From contig JAAZCB010001180.1 in assembly GCA_012513545.1 (NCBI GenBank), forward strand, positions 1 to 10,653: DNA of 10,653 bases. Direction: 5' to 3'. Both the position numbers and the translations under genes were made by a program. Of this stretch, positions 1 through 6,680 are shown in pieces. The notes below the pieces were generated by a model. That model saw nothing but the letters and a program-made list of their open reading frames with translations. It was not told where the DNA came from and ran no database searches. The first letter of the stretch is position 1. The number at the start of each line of letters is the position of its first letter. This DNA comes from Clostridiaceae bacterium (GTDB lineage Bacteria; Bacillota_A; Clostridia; Acetivibrionales; Acetivibrionaceae).

Positions 1-516
1 AACCAGGTCTGCAATTTTCATATACTCTTGGTCACTCATCTGCAGCCGGATTCTCTTTTTTACCTCCTCATCTGACATGGAACTTCTCTTCATAACCCTG
101 TTTATCCTGACATCCTCACTGGCATGCACCACCCAGACTTCATCAGCAACATTCAAGAAACCTTCCTTTACCGGAATAGGAGCATCAATAACGATAGTAT
201 CATTATTACTGTATTGCTCTATTAGCTGAATTATTCTTTCAGAAATAAATCTGTGGGTAATCTCATTGAGCTTATTCAACCTGTCAGGGTCACTAAACAC
301 AATTTTTGAAAGGCTGTGCCTGTCAAGTTCACCGTTATCGTCCAGAACTCCACTGCCAAAAGCAGCCGTTATTTCATAAAGCGCCTTCTCACCCTTTTTT
401 ACTACATCCCGTGCAATCCTGTCTGCATCTATTACTTTGGCCCCAAGTCCTGAAAGAATTCTGGACACTGTGCTTTTTCCACTTCCAATTCCTCCGGTAA
501 TACCAATTATTCTCAT
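1..516 (-). CDS. coaE: Dephospho-CoA kinase, 3' end cut by window edge
   Basis: CoaE phosphorylates the 3'-hydroxyl of the dephospho-CoA ribose with ATP, the last step of coenzyme A synthesis, in the cytoplasm. The visible 172 residues start MRIIGITGGIGSGKST, a P-loop (G8 to T16) right at the N-terminus as in this family. Further family marks are VIDADRIARDVV (about residues 28-39) and the lid/C-terminal stretch with INRVMKRSSMSDEEVKKRI and QMSDQEYMKIAD. Family members are about 200 residues, so roughly 30 C-terminal residues lie beyond base 1. The ATG at 514-516 lies 3 bp after the polA stop; the only SD-like bases (GAGG) sit inside the last polA codons about 13 nt upstream, which suggests translational coupling to polA. 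The stretch usually reading as PLLFE is here IDAPIPVKEG, a mild divergence. The identification is firm. Confidence 0.93.
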   Translation of the reverse strand, partial: MRIIGITGGIGSGKSTVSRILSGLGAKVIDADRIARDVVKKGEKALYEITAAFGSGVLDDNGELDRHSLSKIVFSDPDRLNKLNEITHRFISERIIQLIEQYSNNDTIVIDAPIPVKEGFLNVADEVWVVHASEDVRINRVMKRSSMSDEEVKKRIRLQMSDQEYMKIADLV

Positions 517-519
517 ATT

Positions 520-3210
520 TTACTTCGCCTCGTACCAGTTATTCCCTCTTTTTACATCAACGCTTAAGGGTACATTCAACTTCACTGCATTCTCCATGCT
601 TTCCTTAAGAATCCTTTCAACTTCCTCTGCCTCTTCCTTATACGTTTCAATAATAAGTTCATCATGAACCTGCAGTATAAGCCTTGATTTCAGCTTCCTT
701 TTTTTCAGTTCTCCATTAACCTTAACCATAGCTATCTTTATTATGTCGGCAGCACTTCCCTGAATAGGAGTATTCATTGCAATCCTTTCACCAAAAGACC
801 TTAAATTGAAGTTGGCCGATTTAAGCTCCGGCAGGTATCTTCTCCTGCCCAGCAGAGTTGCAACAAAACCGAACTCTTTGCCCTGTACCACGATATCGTG
901 CATGTACTGTTTTACCTTAGGGTACTTTTCAAGATACTCATCAATATACTTTCTGGCTTCCTTCCTGGTTATTCCCAAGTCCCTTGAAAGGCTGAAATCT
1001 CCAATTCCATAGACAATCCCAAAATTAACTGCCTTCGCTCTCGTCCTCATAAGTGATGTAACATCTTCCTTAGGTATTCCAAATACCTTCGAGGCTGTCG
1101 AAGTGTGTATGTCTTCATTATTCTTAAAAGCATTAGTCATGTTTTCATCACCGGTAATGTGTGAAAGGACTCTCAGTTCAATCTGCGAATAGTCTGCGTC
1201 AAGCAGGACAAAGCTGTCATCGGCGGGTATAAAAACTTTTCTTATTTTTCTTCCCATTTCAAGCTTTATCGGAATATTCTGAAGATTAGGTTCTGTGCTG
1301 CTTATTCTCCCGGTAACAGTTACAGTCTGGTTAAAGCTTGAGTGAATTTTTCCTGTTTCGGGGTTAATAACCGAGAGCAAGCCTTCTACATATGTTGACT
1401 TAAGCTTCATAAGCTGCCTGAACTCAAGTATTCTATGTACGATCTCGTGACTTTGTGCCAATTGCTCTAAAACCTCGGCATCAGTTGAATAGCCTGTCTT
1501 GGTTTTCTTTATGACCGGAAGCTCCAATTTTTCAAAGAGTATGTTCCCCAGCTGCTTTGGTGAATTTATATTAAACTCTTCACCCGCAAGAGAATAAATT
1601 TCCGATGTCAATACCTCCAATTTTGCTTCCAGCTCTCCTGAAAACTCCAAAAGACTTCCGGTATTAACCTTGAATCCGTAATATTCCATTTCTGCCAAAA
1701 CCTTCACAAGTGGCATCTCAATGTCATAATAAAGCTCCTTTTGTCCATTTTGTCCTAAAAGCTCATCAATTTTATTGCTTACATTTTTTATTATTTCCGG
1801 GTATATCCCGGCTATTGGCATAACCGTATCGAGAGGTAAACTCCCATAAGGTGTAAAATTTCTGCCTTTTCCGGTCAATTCTTCAACCGGCCTTACTGAT
1901 ACATGCAAGTACTCGCCTGAAAGCTCTGAAACAGTGTATGTCTCCCGTGATGGATTTATTATGTATGCACCTATCATGGTATCAAAAGCGAGACCTTCAA
2001 ATTCAATTCCTTTGTGCTTCAAATACACTATAAGACCTTTTAAGTCATGTCCAACCTTCTTTATGCTCTCATCTTCAAATATATCCCTGTATTCATTAAG
2101 AAAGCTGCTTTCATCAAGAGTATTCGAAAAATCGAAATAATGGCATTGTCCTTCCTGACAGGTAACTGCCAGTCCGGAAAGCCTGCTTGTAAAATTGCCT
2201 GTTTTGTCAATAAGGTGGTAGATGGAAATAGTACCTGCCATACGGATATATGTTTTTAAAGCTTTAAGCTCTTCCAAATCCTTTACAAGCTCAATTTTAA
2301 TATTTAGATTGTGTTCGGGTATGGCTTCACTTAAGTTGAACTTATCAATAAAACTCTTGAATTCAAGCCTGTTAAAGAGTTCATAAGTTTTCTCCCTGTT
2401 GATTTCCCGGCGTTTGAGTTCATCAAATTCACACAACTTTGGCATGTTTCTGACAATTGTGGCCAATTCCCTGCTCAAAAACGCCAGCTCCCTGTTGTTC
2501 TCCAATTTTTCCCTGACACCTTTTTTCTTGACCTCAGAAATTGAATCATAAAGGTTATCAAGGGTATTGAATTCTTTTATCAGTTCAAGAGCTGTTTTTT
2601 CTCCTATACCGGGAACTCCGGGTATATTGTCCGAAGCATCTCCCATCAATGCCTTGACGTCGATAAACTGCCCGGGATTAATGCCATACTCCCTCACAAT
2701 ACTATCTAAATCATACTCCTCCGTCTCAGTCCTGCCACCCTTTGTTCTCGGCATTTTCACCCTGGTCGTGCTGCTTACAAGCTGGAATGCATCCCTGTCT
2801 CCGGTAACTAATACTACCTCAATTCCTTTTTCCTCCGAGCATAATGATATAGAGCCTAAAATGTCGTCTGCCTCATAGCCTTCCATCTCAAGCCTTTTTA
2901 TGTTCATCGCATCAAGAACTTCCTTTATAATGGGAACCTGTCCCCTTAACTCCTCAGGCATACCTTTTCTTTTTGCTTTGTAACCTTCGAATTTTTCGTG
3001 CCTGAACGTAGGCGCCTTAAGGTCAAAAGCTACACCTATATATGTTGGATTCTCCTCTTCCATGTACTTGTAAAGTATGTTGATAAATCCGTAAACAGCG
3101 TTGGTAATAGTACCATCCGAGGTGGAAAGAAGATTTTGACCCTGAAGACCATAAAAAGCCCGGTTCAAAATGCTGTTTCCATCTATGACCATTAACTTTT
3201 CCTTATTCAT
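520..3210 (-). CDS. polA: DNA polymerase I, proofreading site degenerate
   Basis: DNA polymerase I fills gaps and removes RNA primers during Okazaki-fragment maturation and excision repair. The 896-residue protein has three parts. Residues 1-290 are the 5'-3' exonuclease: VIDGNS with D10, GYEADD with D115/D116, TGDRD with D138/D140, and GDASDNIPGVPGIGEKTA. Residues about 305-490 are the 3'-5' exonuclease fold. Residues about 510-896 are the polymerase: TGRISSTEPNLQNIP, motif A DADYSQIELR (catalytic D673), motif B RTRAKAVNFGIVYG (K726, F730, Y734) and motif C QVHDE (D850, E851). The proofreading metal ligands are missing: the DxE site reads AGTISIY, and the site equivalent to E. coli D424 is L393. 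This loss is known from Bacillus-type PolA. ATG at 3208-3210 is chosen over an in-frame TTG at 3223-3225 because the SD overlaps the TTG. It follows the DUF3006 gene and precedes coaE. Confidence 0.97.
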   Translation of the reverse strand: MNKEKLMVIDGNSILNRAFYGLQGQNLLSTSDGTITNAVYGFINILYKYMEEENPTYIGVAFDLKAPTFRHEKFEGYKAKRKGMPEELRGQVPIIKEVLDAMNIKRLEMEGYEADDILGSISLCSEEKGIEVVLVTGDRDAFQLVSSTTRVKMPRTKGGRTETEEYDLDSIVREYGINPGQFIDVKALMGDASDNIPGVPGIGEKTALELIKEFNTLDNLYDSISEVKKKGVREKLENNRELAFLSRELATIVRNMPKLCEFDELKRREINREKTYELFNRLEFKSFIDKFNLSEAIPEHNLNIKIELVKDLEELKALKTYIRMAGTISIYHLIDKTGNFTSRLSGLAVTCQEGQCHYFDFSNTLDESSFLNEYRDIFEDESIKKVGHDLKGLIVYLKHKGIEFEGLAFDTMIGAYIINPSRETYTVSELSGEYLHVSVRPVEELTGKGRNFTPYGSLPLDTVMPIAGIYPEIIKNVSNKIDELLGQNGQKELYYDIEMPLVKVLAEMEYYGFKVNTGSLLEFSGELEAKLEVLTSEIYSLAGEEFNINSPKQLGNILFEKLELPVIKKTKTGYSTDAEVLEQLAQSHEIVHRILEFRQLMKLKSTYVEGLLSVINPETGKIHSSFNQTVTVTGRISSTEPNLQNIPIKLEMGRKIRKVFIPADDSFVLLDADYSQIELRVLSHITGDENMTNAFKNNEDIHTSTASKVFGIPKEDVTSLMRTRAKAVNFGIVYGIGDFSLSRDLGITRKEARKYIDEYLEKYPKVKQYMHDIVVQGKEFGFVATLLGRRRYLPELKSANFNLRSFGERIAMNTPIQGSAADIIKIAMVKVNGELKKRKLKSRLILQVHDELIIETYKEEAEEVERILKESMENAVKLNVPLSVDVKRGNNWYEAK

Positions 3211-3217
3211 TATGGTT

Positions 3218-3223
3218 CCTCTC
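3218..3223 (-). promoter_or_regulatory. polA ribosome binding site that fixes the start
   Basis: On the minus strand GAGAGG is followed by 7 nt and the ATG at 3208-3210. The same bases overlap the upstream in-frame TTG (3223-3225), which therefore cannot be the start it would otherwise appear to be. Confidence 0.75.
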
Positions 3224-3261
3224 AAAAAAGTATATTAATATCATTTCAAATTTAACATTAT

Positions 3262-3432
3262 TTATCCAGCGTTTTTAACTGTACCGTCATTATCGATTTC
3301 TAAAGAAATAACATCCCCTTTTATATAATTTGTGTCTTCATCAACAGGAATACTGATTTCAATATCTATCTCCCGGGGCAATAATATGGCAAAGCCGTTT
3401 TCTATCCTATCTACAACAGCATTAATTGTCAT
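3262..3432 (-). CDS. DUF3006 domain protein (56 aa)
   Basis: This short gene encodes 56 residues: MTINAVVDRIENGFAILLP, then a stretch with EIDIEISIPVDEDTNYIKGD, ending VISLEIDNDGTVKNAG. The pattern of AVVDRIE(D/N)G at the N-terminus, a valine/isoleucine-rich middle, and a KGDV(I/L) turn before a last beta strand is that of the DUF3006 family, small all-beta proteins of unknown function common in Clostridia and Bacilli. There is no signal peptide or membrane segment, so it is presumably cytosolic. The SD (AAAGGTG) lies 9 nt before the ATG at 3430-3432; an in-frame ATG three codons upstream sits directly on that SD and is less likely. Only 51 bp without a hairpin separate it from polA, so the two are probably co-transcribed. 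In other genomes DUF3006 genes can sit near ComEC-like or metallo-hydrolase genes; none is seen here. Confidence 0.85.
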   Translation of the reverse strand: MTINAVVDRIENGFAILLPREIDIEISIPVDEDTNYIKGDVISLEIDNDGTVKNAG

Positions 3433-3548
3433 TTGTAACCATCACCTTTACAATTATTTTATAAAACAAATCAAGCACACTCCGCATTAAATAAATCCAT
3501 AGCAGCATATGTTCTTACAGGCATTTTTACGCTATTTATATTTTACAC

Positions 3549-3581
3549 AAAAAAAAAACAGTCGTAAACAACTGTTTTTTT
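3549..3581 (-). terminator. Intrinsic terminator after the PilZ gene
   Basis: Arms 3552-3562 (AAAAAAACAGT) and 3571-3581 (ACTGTTTTTTT) form an 11-bp hairpin with an 8-nt loop. Read on the minus strand it ends in a run of ten T (3549-3558). It lies about 60 bp downstream of the PilZ stop codon. The T-run on the other strand makes it potentially bidirectional, but no plus-strand gene leads into it. Confidence 0.75.
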
Positions 3582-3639
3582 AATGTATAGAGCTTATGAA
3601 TTATAAAGACCTTATTTTTTGGCAATAACACTGACAGAA

Positions 3640-4341
3640 CTACCTGAGTTCCCATGAAACAAACTCGGCTTCATCACTCTCGAGTCTGAAAATTAATTTT
3701 TCAAGAATGTTTTTATTGTCTTTGTTTATTTCAGTAATTTCCAGACCATATTCATTGTAAAGCTCTCTCTTGGTTATCCTGACTATTCTTGACTTAAACC
3801 TTAAATTATGTCCATCCTCGATCAATGCATGAACTATAACATCGATCGGAGTATTTAATTGCAATTCTTCTTTAAAAATTGCTCCCATACCATTAATACT
3901 TATATTTTTTATTACTGCATAGAAGTCCTTTTCATACCCCTTATAAAAAATAGTAGCAGGGAAACTTACAAGATACCTTTTGGTCTTTCTGGTATTTTCA
4001 AATCTTTTAATTTTTTCAGCAATTGCCTCAACGAGTATATAGTTATTTATTTCAAATGCACTGATGACAGAGTATATAACATACTCAAAATTCTCTGTTA
4101 GAATATGGCACTCAACGTGGTCACCCTCTAAAACATTATGCTTTAGAAACATATGCGGAAGTTTGAAGTAAATCCTGTTTCCTTCCACTTTTTGAATCAC
4201 TGAAAGAACAGGTTCAAAAACTGATTGATATTTTATACTCATAACAGTACCACTATTAAAAATTTTAAGATGCTCGCTTTCAACTCTCTTAATTTCACCT
4301 ATCTCAATTAATACTCCGTCAGAAAAATTAGATGCTTCCAA
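3640..4341 (-). CDS. PilZ domain protein, c-di-GMP effector (YcgR-like layout)
   Basis: The protein has 233 residues. Residues 1-110 resemble the beta-rich N-terminal domain of YcgR/DgrA-type proteins (for example GDHVECHILTENFEYVIYSV, 73-92). Residues about 114-225 form the PilZ domain. Both c-di-GMP-binding motifs are intact: RKTKR (R118 to R122, the RxxxR motif) and NISINGMG (N146, S148, G151, the (D/N)xSxxG motif). Known proteins of this layout bind cyclic di-GMP and act on flagellar motors or on surface and polysaccharide functions; which target applies here cannot be read from the sequence. There is no signal peptide or membrane segment. The start is a TTG (4339-4341) preceded by a strong AGGGAGG SD at 7 nt; no ATG fits this SD. 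The gene stands alone between two terminators, so it is probably monocistronic. Confidence 0.9.
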   Translation of the reverse strand: MEASNFSDGVLIEIGEIKRVESEHLKIFNSGTVMSIKYQSVFEPVLSVIQKVEGNRIYFKLPHMFLKHNVLEGDHVECHILTENFEYVIYSVISAFEINNYILVEAIAEKIKRFENTRKTKRYLVSFPATIFYKGYEKDFYAVIKNISINGMGAIFKEELQLNTPIDVIVHALIEDGHNLRFKSRIVRITKRELYNEYGLEITEINKDNKNILEKLIFRLESDEAEFVSWELR

Positions 4342-4375
4342 GGCGTTCCCTCCCTTTATATTTCCAAGCTATTGA

Positions 4376-4381
4376 ATTATA
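4376..4381 (-). promoter_or_regulatory. Possible -10 element of the PilZ gene
   Basis: A perfect TATAAT on the minus strand lies 35 bp before the PilZ start, inside the 140-bp stretch between the upstream terminator and that gene. No good TTGACA-like -35 sits at 16-18 bp (the nearest TTGGAT is 20 bp away), so this is only a suggestion. Confidence 0.35.
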
Positions 4382-4479
4382 CAATATATCAGGGGTCATA
4401 AATCCAATGTAAAAAATTTAACACTAATAAATAATTCGGCAATTGTTTACAATTTCCTTCTTTTTGAATATTTCCGCTC

Positions 4480-4515
4480 AAAAAAAGATCCCACCTTCAA
4501 CAAAACGTGAGATCT
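4480..4515 (-). terminator. Intrinsic terminator of the sigma/anti-sigma operon
   Basis: On the minus strand AGATCTCAC (4507-4515) pairs with GTGGGATCT (4486-4494), with one G-T wobble, across a 12-nt loop and is followed by a T-run (4480-4486). It begins 13 bp after the stop codon of the anti-sigma gene. It separates the operon from the PilZ gene. Confidence 0.88.
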
Positions 4516-4528
4516 CTGAACCAAACTG

Positions 4529-5713
4529 TTATTCTATAACTATTATACCTGTTTTATACTCTTTATCCCTTGCCTTTAATTCCTCAGAGTATGGTATTTC
4601 CGGTCCCTTTATATCAACAGCTTTCTCCTTGTTATCTGAATTATAGGAAATACCCTTACCACTAATATTAAGACTTTCATCACTGCTTGAAGGTTCATTA
4701 GAGTCAACTGGTATATCATTTATTAAAATATTTTCACTGTAGTTTTGCTTCAATTCATTAATAAATTTATCGTAATTCTGGTTTTCCACCGTGAAACTAA
4801 GCTTGATATTGCCTCTGTCAGTACTTTTAACAAAATTATCACTGCCTTCAGGCTCAATAGGGATCAACTCAACCTCATAAAGTGCAGCAATACTCTTTAT
4901 TTTATCCAGCTCCTGACCATCGCCGGCAGACTTAATAACTATATCTGTACTTTCAACTACAGTCATGGTCGATGCAGCATTAACCCCTTCCTCCAAGCCT
5001 GCTCCCGAGGTGATAACAACCTGATCATTTTGGGGAGGCTTCGCAGACGCTGCACTTCTTTCTAAAGCTTTTTCATTACCACTGCCACTATCTCCTGCTG
5101 TAATTTCCTGATTATCCTCCAAATCGCTTTTGAAAAACAAACTTACTTCAGGTTTTAGTTTAGCCAATTCATTGTCAGCTTTTTTATTTTCAACTGCCCC
5201 ACCTGCCAGTTCTGAATTTTGAACATTATCACTAAAAAATTTTCTTCCATAAGCCACGTCACCTTCACCATTAAATAACACATTATTCTCAGCATTTTCA
5301 TTATTTAAAGCGCTTTTATTTGCTTTCCCGGAAGCTAATTGAAGCGGCGTGTTTTGCATTTTAATGTTAGTAAGCCCTCTTGCCATAAAAATAATTAAAA
5401 TGACCGCAGCAACTGATGTGACAGCTCTGAAGTATTTGTTATTGCTAATAAGTAGAAACCTGTTCCTGTTTTGCATTTTTTCTTTGTTATTAACAAGCTT
5501 TTCGTGGAGGGTTTCCTTAAAATCGCTTGGAAGATCAACTTCATCAAAAGACCCTAGAAAATTAACCATCTTTCTTAAGTCTTCAAGTTCATTTTTGCAT
5601 TCCGTACAGGATTCAACATGTTTTTCAACGTTTTTTCTGTCCATTTCATCAAGTTCGTTGTCTATATACATAGAAATTAATTCTTTGACCTCATTGCAGT
5701 TTTTCAACTCCAT
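4529..5713 (-). CDS. RsiW-like zinc anti-sigma factor with large outer domain
   Basis: The 394-residue protein is a single-pass membrane anti-sigma factor, predicted to hold the neighbouring ECF sigma factor at the membrane. Residues 1-75 form the zinc-binding anti-sigma domain: C6, then H32-x3-C36-x2-C39 (HVESCTEC), the arrangement known from Bacillus RsiW. A hydrophobic helix at about 96-113 (RAVTSVAAVILIIFMARGL) follows basic residues, placing the N-terminus inside the cell. About 280 residues lie outside: an Asn/Ser/Ala/Glu-rich linker (about 115-250) and a folded-looking module (about 251-335, from STDIVIKSAG to ILINDIPVD) that I do not recognise. This is much larger than the RsiW outer part. 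The AGGAGG is only 2 nt from the ATG, so translation may in fact begin at TTG codon 3 (5705-5707). Regulated proteolysis is expected from the family but not visible here. Confidence 0.88.
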   Translation of the reverse strand: MELKNCNEVKELISMYIDNELDEMDRKNVEKHVESCTECKNELEDLRKMVNFLGSFDEVDLPSDFKETLHEKLVNNKEKMQNRNRFLLISNNKYFRAVTSVAAVILIIFMARGLTNIKMQNTPLQLASGKANKSALNNENAENNVLFNGEGDVAYGRKFFSDNVQNSELAGGAVENKKADNELAKLKPEVSLFFKSDLEDNQEITAGDSGSGNEKALERSAASAKPPQNDQVVITSGAGLEEGVNAASTMTVVESTDIVIKSAGDGQELDKIKSIAALYEVELIPIEPEGSDNFVKSTDRGNIKLSFTVENQNYDKFINELKQNYSENILINDIPVDSNEPSSSDESLNISGKGISYNSDNKEKAVDIKGPEIPYSEELKARDKEYKTGIIVIE

Positions 5714-5715
5714 CC

Positions 5716-5721
5716 CCTCCT
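5716..5721 (-). promoter_or_regulatory. Anti-sigma ribosome binding site with odd spacing
   Basis: AGGAGG on the minus strand lies in the 15-bp gap after the sigma gene. It is 2 nt from the ATG (5711-5713) but 8 nt from the in-frame TTG at codon 3 (5705-5707). The normal spacing favours the TTG. The difference is two residues and does not affect the zinc motif. Confidence 0.55.
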
Positions 5722-5728
5722 TTCTATA

Positions 5729-6325
5729 TTATTTGACGTAATCCTCATTTAAAAGTTCCTTTCTCTTTTGCAAAATATTTTTTAAACTCTGTCTTGCCCG
5801 GTTTATCCTTGATTTGACTGTTCCTTCCGGACAATTTATGAATTTGGCTATTTCCTCGTAACTAAATCCATGGATATCCCTAAGTACAATAACCGTTTTA
5901 TAGTCCTCAGGTAAAGAATTTATCGAATCTATTACAGCTTTTTTTACCTCATTACTCTCCGCTTCGCTTTCAGGACCTGGTCCTTCATCCCTTATCTGAC
6001 GTTTAACTTCGTTTCCGTCTATTTCTATTTCTTCAGCAAGAGAAATAATTTTTTTATTCTTTCTTTTTCGAATTTCGTCCAGACAAACGTTTGTTGTTAT
6101 CTTATATATCCACGTAGAAAAAAGTGAATCTCCTTTAAATTTGGATATTGATTTAAATGCCCTTATAAAAACCTCCTGGGCAACTTCTTTAGCGTCTTCA
6201 TAATTGGCAATCATCCTAAACGCTATGTTGAATACTTTCTTCTCGCACCCCTCAATTAGCTGCTCAAATGCTTCCACATCACCCGTCTTTGCCCTTTCAA
6301 CCAATTCCCTTTCGAATTCACTCAT
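5729..6325 (-). CDS. ECF-type RNA polymerase sigma factor (SigW/RpoE-like)
   Basis: This is a group 4 (ECF) sigma factor of 198 residues that directs RNA polymerase to its own promoter class. Region 2 covers about residues 15-90: AFEQLIEGCEKKVFNIAFRM, then YEDAKEVAQEVFIRAF and FSTWIYKITTNVCLDEIRKR. A charged linker follows, and region 4 covers about 130-185: INSLPEDYKTVIVLRDIHG, then SYEEIAKFINCPEGTVKSRI, a helix-turn-helix for the -35 element. ATG at 6323-6325 is preferred to the GTG at 6338-6340 because that GTG is part of the SD itself. The anti-sigma gene follows after 15 bp, the usual order for a sigma factor controlled by its partner. Which genes it controls is unknown; I found no clear ECF promoter (AAC ... 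CGT) in front of it, so self-activation is not shown. Confidence 0.93.
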   Translation of the reverse strand: MSEFERELVERAKTGDVEAFEQLIEGCEKKVFNIAFRMIANYEDAKEVAQEVFIRAFKSISKFKGDSLFSTWIYKITTNVCLDEIRKRKNKKIISLAEEIEIDGNEVKRQIRDEGPGPESEAESNEVKKAVIDSINSLPEDYKTVIVLRDIHGFSYEEIAKFINCPEGTVKSRINRARQSLKNILQKRKELLNEDYVK

Positions 6326-6333
6326 AGTTAATG

Positions 6334-6344
6334 CCTTCACCTCC
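6334..6344 (-). promoter_or_regulatory. ECF sigma ribosome binding site, decides the start
   Basis: The minus strand reads GGAGGTGAAGG here. The GTG inside it is in frame with the sigma factor but cannot be both SD and start. The ATG at 6323-6325 is 8 nt after AAGG and 11 nt after GGAGGTGA, so it is the better start. Confidence 0.6.
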
Positions 6345-6475
6345 GGGCACTATATGGTTTATGTATAGCAAGAGCTAATATTCTAAGCTTTAATGCCTTT
6401 ATACTGCTTAAAACATTAGTATCATTATTATCCCGCTATAAACCATAAATTATATAAAGTATTTTTATGACTTAA

Positions 6476-6499
6476 TGCTATATATGTTCATGTATAGCA
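6476..6499. repeat. Near-perfect palindrome TGCTATATAT-GTTC-ATGTATAGCA
   Basis: Two 10-base arms (6476-6485 and 6490-6499) pair at nine positions plus one T-G, around a 4-base centre. The right arm recurs at 6361-6370, where the left arm is only partly kept (CTATA at 6350-6354). The form suits a dimeric repressor or activator site upstream of the sigma gene, but no known regulator consensus was recognised. Confidence 0.45.
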
Positions 6500-6608
6500 A
6501 CTGCTGATTTCTCACCTCTAAAAACATATTATACAATTTTTTTAGTTACATTGGTACTACGTATCTAAAAAATCACATAAACTTAATAATAATATTACAC
6601 TATTTTCC

Positions 6609-6637
6609 AAAGGCTTTTTTCTTCATTAATAGAATAA
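6609..6637 (+). promoter_or_regulatory. Possible sigma-H-type promoter of the receiver gene
   Basis: AAAGGCTTT (6609-6617), an 11-base spacer and ATAGAATAA (6629-6637) fit the Bacillus sigma-H consensus RNAGGAWWW - N11-12 - RNNGAATWW at all but one base: the last A of AGGA is C. The start codon is 44 bp downstream of the -10. In AT-rich DNA such a match can arise by chance, so this is a candidate only. Confidence 0.35.
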
Positions 6638-6663
6638 TATTTATATAGAAAGCTATTATTCTA
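6630..6663 (+). repeat. Perfect 10-bp inverted repeat before the receiver gene
   Basis: TAGAATAATA (6630-6639) and TATTATTCTA (6654-6663) are exact inverted copies around a 14-base loop. The right arm ends 4 bases before the SD AAGGAG (6668-6673). It overlaps the candidate -10 element, so it could be an operator, or, if transcribed, a weak hairpin next to the ribosome binding site. Confidence 0.5.
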
Positions 6664-6680
6664 CTAAAAGGAGTCGTATT

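Larger units (their letters stand above)
6341..6680. promoter_or_regulatory. Divergent intergenic region with related short repeats
   Basis: This 340-bp AT-rich stretch separates the minus-strand sigma operon from the plus-strand receiver gene and must carry both promoters. I see no gene in it. It holds two imperfect direct copies of an approximately 33-bp element sharing ATGTATAGCAA (6361-6371 and 6490-6500), and an inverted related piece GCTATAAACCATA at 6435-6447 that matches TATGGTTTATGTATAGC at 6353-6369. One copy is part of a near-palindrome (6476-6499). Minus-strand TATAAT-like hexamers occur at about 6525-6534 and 6450-6456, but none has a good -35 partner. The receiver promoter candidate is listed separately. 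Confidence 0.55.

Noticed and set aside
1093..1099. TGTCGAA-like Spo0A box
   Set aside because: It lies inside the polA coding sequence, far from any start, and single 7-base matches are common by chance.
4745..5065. A 106-codon plus-strand open frame opposite the anti-sigma gene
   Set aside because: There is no SD and no recognisable domain, and it overlaps fully with a well-supported gene on the other strand.
6461..6494. A possible ECF self-promoter on the minus strand (TGAAC ... AGTC)
   Set aside because: The spacing between AAC and the GTC is several bases too short for ECF promoters, and the -10 lacks CGT. Self-activation was not claimed.
6485..6495. GAAC/GTTC half-sites suggesting a LexA (SOS) box near 6486-6489
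   Set aside because: Only one half-site is present. The partner at the spacing of GAAC-N4-GTTC is missing.
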